Source: Eutrigla gurnardus
Lineage: Eukaryota > Chordata > Actinopteri > Perciformes > Triglidae
NCBI GenBank assembly: GCA_963514095.1
Contig: OY741273.1
Coordinates: 22,741,046 to 22,805,045, forward strand
DNA: 64,000 nt
Direction: 5' to 3'
Part shown: positions 1-12,634 of the stretch, one piece after another
Layout of the letters: every line of letters begins with the position of its first letter
How positions within the stretch are numbered: the first letter of the stretch is position 1
Notes under the pieces: generated by a model
The model's input: the letters and a program-made list of their open reading frames with translations, nothing else
Told to the model about the DNA's origin: nothing
Database searches by the model: none
Made by a program: the position numbers and the translations under genes

Positions 1-149
1 GGGTTGAAATGAAGAAATGTATTCTTTGCCTGAACTAGGAGGCTTCTGCATTACGTTGTTTTGAAATCTTACTATTGTGAGAAGCTGTGAATAATAATGA
101 TGCGTTCACAACAAACACAAAAATATTTTGTTTTACTTGTGTCAGTTTC

Positions 150-830
150 ACCACAGGGATAATTTGTCTTTATTCGTGTCACTAGTGCTGGATACACCAG
201 AGAGGGGGCAGGGCTTACCTCCATGTAGACACCAACAAGGTTTCTGAAACAACCACTTTTGCTGCTTTGTACATGTTGTGAAGTCCCTGATCGGCAGAAA
301 ACCAAACACCTGTCTGAACCCAAAATGAACATGCTGGGATTTAAGTGCAATAAGTGGATCAAAAGGATGCTAAAATAACTACATAATAAAGGTGATTTGT
401 AGAATTGAGTAGAGGGGAATTCATTGATCCATGCTAGGCTATGCTAACATTGTAGCTGCTGCATAAATACAGTAGTGACATTGTTGTTTGTACCATAGAC
501 AGTGTCTGGCTAAAAAACACATTTACACCTAGTTTGGTCGGGTCTCTGTACTAATATGAGCTGCTATCATAGAGCTCTGGGAGACCACGGACAGATACCA
601 GATTTGTTTCCTCCATTTCTAATTCAGCAACATCAGGACGTCAGTGACGACAGGAGGACAATATCAACACTGATTCTGTTTCAAGCAGCGGCATAGGAAT
701 TTCTTGTAAATGCCGCAAATTTTGTCTTTTCAGGTAATTTGCATCTTTCTTGGATTAGCATCTATTTCCATCTGACTTTTTATGTAATCGTGGCATGTAA
801 AAAATAGCTGTGCATTTGGTGTGAACACAG
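150..830 (+). repeat. Dispersed DNA repeat, family A copy 1
   Basis: The segment around 190-230 (GAGAGGGGGCAGGGCTTACC) closely matches 29960-30000 in the arrb1-atg16l2 intergenic DNA. The segment around 610-645 (CCTCCATTTCTAATTCAGCA, then ATCAGGACGTCA) matches the reverse complement of about 36600-36645 in an atg16l2 intron. The right part ends in a TTTGGTGTGAAC motif near 815-826, which also closes the second copy. Shared blocks inside unrelated flanks point to a high-copy, probably non-autonomous DNA element. Superfamily and borders are uncertain. Confidence 0.5.
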
Positions 831-1289
831 TTGGTAAGCATAAGCTTGTCACAGCTCCCAAAACGCTCCTGTACGTTTATTTCCAAATGGTGTTATTTGG
901 GGAAAATGATCACATATGGGATAAAGCTGCAACACTCAGGAATGTAATCTTACTTCTGCTCGGCGGTAAGCTTACAAAATGGTGCAATGCGATAACATCC
1001 TGGTGAAGTGAAACCAGCAGCTGATTGAAGAACGACAATCTCAATACTGATGAAGATTTAGAAAATTAGCCACATGCAAACAAACACATTGTTTGCTCCT
1101 TTAAAATCAGGGTCATCCTCTATGATGATTGAACATTCATGATATCAATAAATCATAGAAAGTATAGATGGATTTCATGCACACTAGGCCACTAGTTCCT
1201 CTCCACTGATTGATGGCTCTCTGAGAGTTTCAGATCAGGATGTCCTGCAGATGATTTCTTCGGGTGTTTCTTCAGGATCTGCAGCTTTG

Positions 1290-1690
1290 ACCTCTATCAA
1301 CAAGACTTCTGTCAACAAGAACCTCCATCAATGAAGACCTATGTCAACAAGGACCTCCATCAACAAGGACCTCCATCAACAAAGACCTCTACAACAAGAC
1401 CTCTGTCAACAAGGACCTCCATCAACAAAGACCTCTGTCAACAAGGACCTCCACCAGCAAGGACTTTGTCAACAAAGACCTTTATCAGCAAGGACTTTGT
1501 CAACAAGGACTTTGTCAACAAAGACCTCTATCAACAAGGACCTCCATCAACAAAGACCTCCATCAACAAGGACCTCCTTCAACAAGGACATCCATCAACA
1601 ATGACCTCCATCAACAAAGACCTCCGTCAACAAAGACCACCGTCAACAATGGACCTCCATCAACAAGGACCTCCGTCAGCTGACATTGAG
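1290..1690. repeat. 15-bp minisatellite
   Basis: A tandem array of about 25 degenerate copies of a 15-bp unit reading ATCAACAAGGACCTC, with AAGGAC/AAAGAC variants. Because 15 is divisible by three, the plus strand stays open in two frames (for example 1331-1696), giving Gln/Pro/Ser/Thr/Lys-rich peptides. These are by-products of the array, not genes. It lies a few hundred bases beyond the arrb1 stop codon. Confidence 0.9.
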
Positions 1691-2111
1691 TGGTGAACTG
1701 TTCCAGATCAACCAAAGACCCTCTTATACAACACATCGAAACTAATCTCAACACAACGTTACTCCGGTTGGTTCCCTAATGGAAACACGTAGAACAAAGT
1801 GACATTAGAGGCATGCTACTAGCCGTCGTCACGACACCGCGGTTGCCCATTCAAGTCTCCGGCCGGCCGGCGAAGGAGCGGAGAGCTGCTCCATCTGAAA
1901 ACACAACTGATGTCTAGGCTGCAGTATTCTAGCTTTTTACACCCGGCAGAACCAGAGGACGAACATGGACAAGAACACAAACACGGCACCGCCGAGTGTT
2001 TAAAGGGTGTCCAGACTGTGGTTTGACCTAAAAGTGACCTCCGTCAGCTCCACACTACAAACAGCAGCGAAACAACAACAGCAGCGGTGGTGGCGGCAAC
2101 ACTCCCAGCTT

Positions 2112-2961
2112 TTATCTGCTGTCTAGTTTGGGCGACTCCACTGGCTCCTCCTCCTCTTCATCCTTTGCGCCACCAATCAGCCGCTGTCGGGCGAAGTCTT
2201 CGAAGATGATGTCATCATCGCTGAGGGAGGGAGGGAGGGGGTTGGGGGGAAAGGGTTGTGGAAGTTAATTTATCACAAAACAATGAAAGAAATCTAGTTT
2301 TGAGTTGAAGTCAGGAGAAATGAACAGATGTCTGTTCTCTGTCTTCATCTTTAGACTGTCGATTAACCGTCTGATTAAAACAGAGTAAACATCTAAATCT
2401 ACAGCAGGATGATGGACCATCTTAGGGGCTGATCACACCAAGACGCTTCCCTAGAAATGCATCGCCCCTAAAACCATTGTTTTCCTTAGCTGCATTGCGT
2501 GCGCTCCTCTATTGCGTTGCATTTTTCTTGTGGTTTTTAGACACACATAAAAGTTTTCAGCCTGGAGTCACACCACTCATCAATGTCACACTTGGCCCAG
2601 GCAGCCACTTTAATGGAGCAAACCACTTAACCACTTTTTTATTTTTTTGTATCTTTTGATGGTCTTTCTTCCCTCCTCCTCATCTTTTGTTCACCTGGAT
2701 GATCACTCACCCCTGCTACACAAGCTCACCAGCAGCATCCTGTTGAGATGCATCTCGGTGTGATCGGGGTCTTATAATGCAAAAACATTTGCATCTTAAA
2801 GAATAAAACACATTCCTTCATGAACACACACACTGTAGTTTATTTACAGTTAATATTTTCTTATTTGATTATTTGCCAGGATATCTGAATACAAAATGGG
2901 CAGTCCTGCATTACAGTTAAAAAAAATAAATCAGTTTAAGACCCGAATCAGTGAGGACAAA

Positions 2962-3018
<57 letters not shown>

Positions 3019-3132
3019 GGAGCTAGAGTTATTAATGTCATGTTACTGCTTACAACAAGTGGAAGAAAGCAAGCTGTTGGGACTCACATGGTTCATTCAC
3101 ATAAAGTGTATGCAACACAAACAGGAATACTC

Positions 3133-3171
<39 letters not shown>

Positions 3172-6100
3172 ATGGGCGAGCGGTCATAATAAGCTATAAA
3201 TGCAGTGCATTGAAAATATTAATCTGGCAGTGTGTTCAATTATACAATACCTTAGTTTTACTGTTTTGGTCTTAAATCCGTGCCTAATCTGTCCCGTTTT
3301 GCTTGCGAAAAGCTGGAAAGCTGACAGCTTGTTTCGCGCATGCGCACTGTGACACCAACTAGTACAGTTACTGCTAAAGGCTGTGTTTACTGTAGATGAG
3401 CGTTTTGAATGGCAAAAAAGCTGTCAGTGAAGCAGCTTATCTGCCAACGCGCATGCGCAGAAATGACTTGTTTGAATTGTTCAGCGGGAAACTGTCAGTG
3501 GTTCATTCATTGTGTAGCCTGGTCAAAATGGCTGAAAATATTAATTATATTCAGGCTTTGCGTTCAGTGCCGTTTTCGCGGAGACCTTTTGAGGAAAAGA
3601 AAGCTATAATTTCAAGTGGTCGGCCTACTCCTGAAGTAAATATCACAAAGACTGCAAAGAATTCCGTCCGTCACTTTCAAGCTAGCGCGTATGAGAAACA
3701 TAAATGGCTAGCTAGCCGACCCCCCTCCCGTCAAACGATCCGGTCTGACAGCGACATATTGCCTGTTCATTCATGAAAACCATCTCGAAACACTCTCAGT
3801 CAAACACGGTGGGGAATGAGAAATCTGCGGCGCTACTAGCCTAGTTCGTTTTAAAAACACACCGGCAGCAGCGCCTACTGATCTGAGACGTGTCAGTGAG
3901 TTACTGTAAATGCTGTGCGGAAAACCAGCTGTGGTCTGTGATTGAGGTGCAGACGGGTGAGTTTGGAGTTGACGACAGGATCGCGCTGACGACCGTTTCG
4001 TTACATTTTTCTCATTGAAAAACTATACAACTGGCATTTAGATGATGTTCTCCATAAAAAAAATAAGTGAAATACTGTAATAACAATTCGGTTTTAGTAA
4101 TCAACCGCTTATAGTGATCAAATGTACTCTGGACCAACGTGATCACTACAAGCTGTTTCCACTAACCATATTATATGTTTTATTAAAAAATATAATGCCC
4201 CCCCACGGGCGCGCATGGTATTGACACTTCAGCATGACCAGAGTAAAAGGTCACCGCTCGCCACTGATATATACTGTATATATATATATATGAAATGCAA
4301 ATGAAAAAAGAAAGAGCAGTGATTCATTTAATTTGTAAATTCCTGCCGTTCAGTCCAACAACACATTTCAAATAAATTTGGGACTAAGGAATTTCAGGGC
4401 TAGAAATTAGGGTAAAATAATCAAATAATGATAGTGATTTGAAACAGGTGAAGTCACGTGATCAGGTGATCAACAGGTGATCATCATGATTTGGTAAAAA
4501 TAGAAGCACCCTTGAAAGATTCACAGTTTGCCAACAAATGCATGAGAAGATTATTGAAATATTTAAAAAGAATATTCATCAAAGGAAGATAGGAAGGCAT
4601 TTGGATATTTCACCCTCTATAGTGCTTAAAATAATTAAAATATTCAAGTAATCTTGAGGAAGTTTAATGTGTAAAGGGCAAAGCTGCCAGCCTACCAAAC
4701 ATTAGAAAGGCATGGCTGCAGAAGAAGAGGATGCCACTCCTGGACTGACCTGCCTGCAGTCCCGACTTCCCAATAGTGTGGAGAACTCTGAAACTCTTCA
4801 TCACTTGGTGTGTCGTTGTCTAAGTGTTGTGAAAAGGAATGCCAACATTACAAAGTGGTCATTGCTTTATTGTCCCAACTTAATCTGAAATATGTTGCAA
4901 GACTCATTTTTGGTGTGTTTATTTGGAAAACAAACGGATTAATGAAATAATGTTTTCAGTGTAATACAGGTCAAAGGTAATTTACAAATCACTGCTTTCA
5001 GTTTTAATTTAACATACCATTTCACCTTTTTCTGATTTGGGTTGATATATATATATATATATATATATATCACCACGCTGGTGAATGAACTCTTCTTTGT
5101 TGATACTTGTGGTTGTAACATGCATGAGCCGCTGTCTCGGAGGCTCTGCTGACAGCAGGATGAGTTTCCAGTTTAAAGCCCATTTCCTGCCACGTCCTCA
5201 CACAGCAGCGAGCATTAAGACGCATTAAGGCTGAGACTACGGAGACGAGTCCATCACAGTTAATGCTTCGGCAGGCGGAGAGGAAACCCTCTCTGCTGTC
5301 AGGGTTATTGACGAGGCCATAAACCACTGATCAGCCAATCAGATCACAGAGGAGAGCCAGCAGCTGGAGAGACAGGAAGAGAGACAGACAGGAAGACAGA
5401 CAGATAGGAAGAGACGGCTGCTTACTTTGTGTCAAACTCGATCAGGTTTGTGTCGATCGGAGCTTCATCTGGAGCTGCAGAGAGAGAGACAAGTTAGAAA
5501 ACATTTAAAAAATGAACTGTGATTTATTTAATCTCTGTACATTGTGGAGTTGACTACGACTAAATATGTCAGTCAATTCTCCACAATTAAAATGAGAAAA
5601 GACGTCATCAAACGTTAGCTGTAAACGTTCCCAAATTAACTATAAATGCATTTAGTGATGCATTTACATTAAAACATGTTACATTTTTCCCCGCCGTTTT
5701 CTTCCTCCATCTTTGATAATAAAGTATATATATTTCTAAATGATCAGTATTGTTTTTCTTTCACATACTTATGTATTTATTCCATTTATTTATAATTTGT
5801 TCTGTGCATTGACTAAAAGTCAATAACAGTTTCAAAATAGTAATAATTAAAAAAAATATGTTTCCATTATCAGTCAGTCAACTATAACTTCAAATTATTT
5901 TATTAAAAAGATTCCACCACTGTACATTTTGTGAAAAATATTATAATAATAGTTCAAATTATGAACATTGACTGTGAGTTGATGAGGTGGATGATCAGCA
6001 GAAGAACACATAAACATATTGTCAACATGACTCACCGTCTCTGTAGATGGATTCTTCTAACGGCTTCGGGTGCATTAATGTGAACGGCAGCTCAACGGAG

Positions 6101-9100
6101 ATGTCACTGAAAAACCAATCACCATTACAGTCTCTTATCAGTGAGACCTTCAGGTGACCTTTGTAAATCTCAGTGTGTATCAGTGGTATCATCAATGATC
6201 TCATTGACAGAACATGAAAAGTTACCTTGCCGCCAGATCTCCCAGGAGCCTGAAATCAATAGACATTCAACACCTTTAGCTTCACAGCAGCAGCACAGTT
6301 TTCCTGCTCATTTCTATTGCTGTGCCTGATTGATCTGAGCACTCCTCCACCCCATTACCTACATGAAATAATATATATCAGGGCATCCAACAGTCTCAGG
6401 ATAAAGTCATCCATTTCAAAACACAAAATCACTGGAGAGGAAAAACTACAATAGTACATGAGATATTTTTTTAATTAGAAGATAATCTTCATATTTAGAC
6501 ATTTCCCGTTTTGTTCCTGAAGAATTAAAATTTTAAACCATCTGCGGTGACCGACAACAGAAACTACAGATGCAAATTGAAAATGAGCTTTGAAGTCAGA
6601 CTGAAATGTTTCTTGTCACTTTTTGTGCAAGAAAAACTCAAGTTTAGTGACACAACATTTGAATGTGTCATGGAAACACATGCAAGTACGTCTAAAAGGA
6701 CAAATAAGGTAAGTCACAGTGTAACAAAGTCACAAACTAACGTACAAAGTCACAAACTAGTGTAGGAAGTTACAGGGTAACGCGGACAATGTCACAAACT
6801 AACCTGCAAAGTCAGGTAATGTACGAAATCATGGACAAGCATATTGTGTTTGTTGTTACACAACAGGTAATGGATTAACGTTGAAAGAGACAGTCATGTG
6901 ATAGGTTAAAGTAAAGTTAATTTTAAGTGGCAGTCAAGACTTATTGGACAACTTTACAGCAGCCAAGACTCTTCAGAGAAATTCATCAAAGTCTGATTTC
7001 AGTTGGACTTTCAAGCTTATCTCAGCTGATAATATAAACTAATAAGTGAAACACAAAGTGCACTGACCCGCCTCGAGACACGACCAGCTTCACTTTCACT
7101 TTGTATGACACAATGATGCCGAGGATCTCCTTATTGGCTCCGTCTCTTAAACTGATCAAGACAGAAAACATTCAGTCAGACCAATCAGCAGCCAAACACG
7201 TCATCATATTCCTTACTTCACTGTATTGAATGTATGAGAAAAACAAACAGAGGCAAATAGCTGATTATGCAGAACAACTTGGCTGGAGTTAGTTAGGTTG
7301 ATTAAGTTAAGGCATTAGTTTTAAGCATAGTGAGATTGGTTAGGTAAGAATATCAAGGAAAGCCAAACAGAGGCAGAATAGGTCAGGTCATGCCTTCGCC
7401 ATAGTTGGAAAAAAATATCACAATCGGGAAGTTCAAATGACATTGTTCTGTGTAATAATGAGTCATGTGCTTCTGTTTTTTGTGTGTGTATTTTGGGAAA
7501 AATTGGTATTTGATTTCAGGATAGCAGGCTGTCGGGAAAAAATGGGCTTTCGGAATATTGGAGTTTCTGGGAAAGATGGCTCCCTTGGATCAGAGTGAAG
7601 TTTAGTCCTGAATAAAGACTAAATAACATTATAATTGTACTTGAAATGTCCCTGAAAAAGAGGCCTTGTCCTACTCCTTCTTGTAAAATGTGTTAAATGA
7701 TCTTTTGAATTAACAAACATCATGTGCACATTCAAATTTGATCAAAATATATTTTGTCTCTCCGTCGTTCCGAAATAAGCTCCCAGGAGGGACATCAGAA
7801 GGGGCAGGACTTTGCCTCTCTATTCTTCAAAAACATCCTTCAATCTGCCCGAACTCTCTTCGTGAAAAGTGCTGCTGGACTCACAGCGTGCTGGAGGCCA
7901 GGTTGGTGTCCTCATGCTTCAGTTTTCCATCCAGAGCGAGGCCTCGTTTCTCTCGGTTGTTGGCCAGAAATGGAGTAAGAGTGAAAACTTTGCAGAAAGT
8001 CGAACTGGGAGCGACGACGTCACTGAAGACAGAAACGTACGGACCATGAACCCAGATATCAACTTCTGACATGATTCACTTCAAACTATTCAAACTGGAG
8101 CACAAATTCAAAGTCTTGTAGAGATGTCATTGAAATGCTCAGAAAAAATAATCAAACAATTTGATAAACTGAGGAGAACCAGTTGATACAACCGAAAGCT
8201 CAAGAACAACTCCTGAAAGGCTCTTGTGGTGCGTAATGTCGGATGTTGACTGAACTTTTAATGAAAGCAGAAAGAAATTAAACTGACTCTGACTCCTCTG
8301 TGGCCACTGGACATTTGTACTGAGCCGTGTTGAACAGGCAGATGTCTGCATACTGTCGCACTGTGGAAACATAAATCGATCAATCAATCAATAACATAAA
8401 CTGCTACACAGATCAACAGATACAGAGGAGACAGGTATGCAAGTACCTGAGATCTTCATCTTCTTCACGGTCTTGTTAGTGTTGTTGGTGACGTGGACAT
8501 TGACGCTAATCGGCTCTCCATGGTAATAAATCTGAGAGAAACATATTATTATTATTATCTCCACATTATTATCATAACTTGTGATCAAGTTAATGAACGT
8601 TATCTGTTATGTTAAATCAGAATCAGAAAACTTTTTTAATCCCACAGGAAATTGTACAGCTGCAATTGTTAACAATTATGTTAGGATGAAAGAGAAAAGT
8701 ATTTGCTCACATAAAGAGCCTATAAACATAGTAATGTGACAAGATCTATACAAACACAAGTAGTCAAAGTATATACGTATAAATATAAATAATGACACCA
8801 ATAAGTTATGTTAAACTCTGAGATGAGGATTTAATTAATGGTGGAATATAACTACATTTACTTAGGGTTCGGCATCGAAAATCGGTTGTTAATGGAAACC
8901 GTTTCTAAAATTTTGATTCCAAAGGATTTAAGACATTTTTATTTTGATTCCGGTGATCGGTTCCTATTATGATGTTTGATGTGTTGCGTCAGTCTACCGC
9001 TCCTGCCTCGTCCTCTTCCATTCCTGAGCTAACAACAGCAACTCCTCGCAGTCAGGTAAGTGAAAATTAAACTTATTCTCAATAGCGAGACAACAACCAA

Positions 9101-12100
9101 GTTATACTTGACCGAATTGCTGAAAACCGTGTGTTAAATGCAAATACCGTAATGTATTTTCCGTACATGAATGTAAGCAGATGGCTAACGCTAGTAGGCA
9201 GCCTACTGCTGCTGAGCCTAACGTGACCCTCCATTCACCTTAGTGGCAAAGCAGGGCAAGATGACATCTGGTGTTCTCCACGGACTGAGACACGATCTGT
9301 GCTGAACGCTCGCGCATACTGCGCATACTGGGATGTGATCATTTTTCTCAACAAGAAATGTTTTTAATTTATGGAGTTTATACCTGCTTGTCTGAACTGG
9401 GGTGTGAGTTTTTCATTTGGTTTGGTTGCAGTTATGCAAGTGCACCAAACACCATGAACACTTCCTACTTCTCTCTCGTCAACACCCACATGAGCAGCAG
9501 CTCCCTCGACATACTGTAAATGCTGGTTTTGCCGTGTTGTCATTTCGACGAGTTACAGGAATAGATTTACCATTGAATCATACATCATTAATGACAGAAA
9601 CCAAATTGAACTCAGTGTCTGCAACAATACATTTTTATGTTTTATGTTTTTATTCTTTTTTTAATAACATTTTCTTGTGAAAATAATTAGTCACAACTTT
9701 TGACTCTCAAAGAAACTGAATCGGAATCGTAATTGTTAAAATCCAAATGATGCCCAACCCTACTCAAGGACTAGTAAAGTGCACTTTTTGAGGTACTTTT
9801 CTTTCCACTTTTCCTACACTTCATCTCAGAGGTAAACAAATATTTGATGATCGTATAGAATATTATGCATTGCTGTCAATTTACCAATAGTGGAAACAGT
9901 AGAGGCCTGAAAATGGAGCCTTGGGGAACTCCACAGGTCATTTTGCACGCTCAGATGTTTAATTACAAATTGAAACAAACAATGCTAGAAGGTGCCTACA
10001 ATTACTTGAGTATTGCATGTGTTCATGTTGGAAGTTTCTCCTACTACTTAAGCTAAATAAAGTCTCTAAAAACCATCTTGGATCAGCTGGAAAATGCATC
10101 AACAGAGAGCTGAAAACAGGGCTGTTTATCTTTTTAGAGATACATGGTTCTCATAGGACACATGATAATCATCTAATATATCATTGCTACAGATTAAAGG
10201 AGTTTAAAACATGCAACATTAGTGGGAGGTAGCTTTAGTACTACCCAAGAGGGATAATAATCAACATTGTGTAAACTGTACACTCACTAAGTGCTGCAAA
10301 ATAATATTACAATGATACAAAATCAATCATGTGATAGTAAAGAGATCGCTAATTGTGTTTTCAAGTGCTCTCCTCACTCACATTACTCTCCCTCTCCTCT
10401 TTTTCAGTAAAGATAAGATGATGTTCTGATGTTATAAACAATAAATAATTATCTATCAATCTAAGGTACAAAAAAACAGAGGTACTACACAGTCTCAAAA
10501 TATAATAACACTAAGGACCCAAGATATGTATGAGAAGTGGCATGTTAGGTATGCTGGTCTGTGTTATATTTTGTTATATATTGTTATATATTATACTTAT
10601 TATTTATGATATAGTAAATCATACTATTAACCACAGCACTGTCACATTAACTGGTAATTTATTATTTGTATAGTTTCTATTTACACTTCTATTCTTTTTT
10701 TTTAAACATATAGACTTCTCATTTATTCTTTACTTTCTATACAGTATGTGTCTGTATTTATTTACTACAGTGTATTAGGGCCAAAAAAGAAAAATCATAA
10801 TTACAGAGTTGGGGAAGATCAATATGCTATTTTCTTCTAAATAGGGTCACATCAGCTTCAATGTCTCGTTTAAGTCCAGATGCTGATGATAATATCGTGA
10901 TTCTGGGCTAAGATCACCAGAATTTCCTTATTGATTAATATGTCTGCTTAGTGTGATTTGATAAACTGCAGGAATAATACATGGCAAGAGGCAGCATCCA
11001 TGGAACATCTTTGGCAGTGTTAAGACAGACATCAGCTTCCTGTCCATGTTCACAAGACACCAGATTCAGCTTGTAGTTTCACTAACTCAAAGAATAAATA
11101 CATTTTAAAATCAAAAAGGAGAAGGACTGAAAAAATCTTTCATAAATGATAAGCAAAAACGAGCCAGACTGAGGTTTGCAAAAGACCATAAGGACTGTAC
11201 CGTAGAGGACTGGAGTAAGGTCATCTTCTGCCCAACACCTGGTGTCTAATGGTTAGATGCAGACCTGGAGAGGCCTACGGGCCACAGTGTCTCACACCCA
11301 CTGTGTTATTTGGTGTTAAGTATTGTTGTCAGTAGTTTATAGAATAAAGCAGCAATGTTAATTTTACTTGAACACATGCCTATAAATAGTAAAACCAGAG
11401 AAAGTGATAATTTTGCAGTGGTCTCTTTATATATTTATAGGGTTAGGGTTAGGGCTGGGTTAGGGCTGTATTTATATACAGTATTATGGCTGTCAAAATG
11501 AACGCATTAACGCAGGGCGATTAATATGTGGAATTAAGGCATTACTTTTGTTAACGCATTAGCACTGTTGGCTCTCTGGATGGGACGTTCAAGCATAAAA
11601 AACAAAGATGGAACAATCAATAAACACGCAGCCTCATAAAACTACTAATATACAACCACACCGACACCACTGCAGGAACGTGACGCTAACCTCTCACCAT
11701 TGAGCTATAAGCCGCCCAGCTGCAACAATAACCTGAACGAACATGTTAAACCATCAGCAGCTGCAGTATGAAGCTAAACAGACTCTGCTGTCAGTGAGAG
11801 AGAGAGGGAGAGAGAGAGCGTGTGACAGAGTTCAGTGAACAGATTAGATGTAATTTCCTGTATTTTGATGCATTTTAACGTGGTTTGATACTAAAATCTT
11901 GCTATAGCATGATAAAGAAATATGGGTACATGTTGTAAAGTGGTTGGCTCCTGTCAGATCACATATTTGAAAATATGAGAAAGCTACATTTGAGTTAATT
12001 TAATCCCATGACCAATTCAGAAGATCTGTTTACGCTTGCATGTAATTGCAATTTCTGTTGATGTTATCAAATCAATGAGTTAAGTAGTGGAGAGGACAAC

Positions 12101-12554
12101 TGTAGTCAGTTTACATTCTCCAGTAAACTACATTTCCCCGTTGCGGATTATTCCTTACGTATTATATTCTTGCCCATTTGTAATAACAAGTCCTACAACA
12201 ACATGAGCTGAGCTTGGCTGGGCTAAGGAATTAGCTGACACGCTCATCATGTTTGAAGAAACAGTCCAAACACTTGCCACTGGCATTTCGTCTTGTATCC
12301 ACCTGGCAAACTTGTTTGTGTTCATTTGGTTCCATTCAAACTAGGGATGTGCGATATGACGATATTAGATCATGAACGATTAAAATGTCTCAAATGTTTC
12401 AGCGATCTGCCTTTACAGAGAGATCGTTTGTATCGTGCTATAGTGCACATTCACGGGCCCGCCATCTACACGGAAACGTTTTTTTGTGTGTAAACGCAGA
12501 AGTCTTGCACGTTTTGGCTGACCGTCCACACTGATATATTTATATATATATATT

Positions 12555-12634
<80 letters not shown>

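Larger units (their letters stand above)
1..2111. other. 3' flank of arrb1 (3' UTR plus repeats)
   Basis: No coding exon is visible here. The proximal part just below 2112 must hold the arrb1 3' UTR on the minus strand, but I cannot place the cleavage site; the only obvious TTTATT (AATAAA on the minus strand) near the distal end lies inside a dispersed repeat. The rest holds a repeat-family copy at about 150-830 and the 15-bp minisatellite at about 1290-1690, each listed separately. A CpG-containing stretch near 1830-1880 has no recognisable gene next to it. Confidence 0.5.
3171..4266 (+). mobile_element. hAT-type DNA transposon remnant with TIRs and possible 8-bp TSD
   Basis: The left end starts CATGGGCGAGCGGTCA. 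The right end, reverse-complemented, starts CAGTGGCGAGCGGTGA, matching at 13 of 16 positions with the CAGTGGCG-type start common in hAT elements. Directly outside both ends is ATATATAC (3163-3170 and 4267-4274), which fits an 8-bp target duplication, although the site is a TA repeat and chance identity is possible. The element carries a decayed transposase-like reading frame on the plus strand and two GCGCATGCGC palindromes. It lies in arrb1 intron 15, opposite in sense to the gene. At 1.1 kb it is too short to be autonomous. Confidence 0.75.

Noticed and set aside
1331..1696. 121-codon plus-strand frame rich in Gln, Pro and Thr
   Set aside because: It is the translation of a 15-bp tandem array; two overlapping frames are equally open, and the unit length explains it.
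2896..3199. Poly-His and poly-Ile open frames
   Set aside because: Generated by the (CAT)n and (TA)n microsatellites.
11442..11470. Interstitial telomere-like TTAGGG repeats
   Set aside because: Only about three to four imperfect units (GGGTTAGGGTTAGGGCTGGG), too short to be a telomere fusion signal.
11685..11725. tRNA-like A-box on the minus strand (TATAGCTCAATGGTGAGAGG)
   Set aside because: No B-box at the right distance and no cloverleaf; probably a worn repeat fragment or chance.
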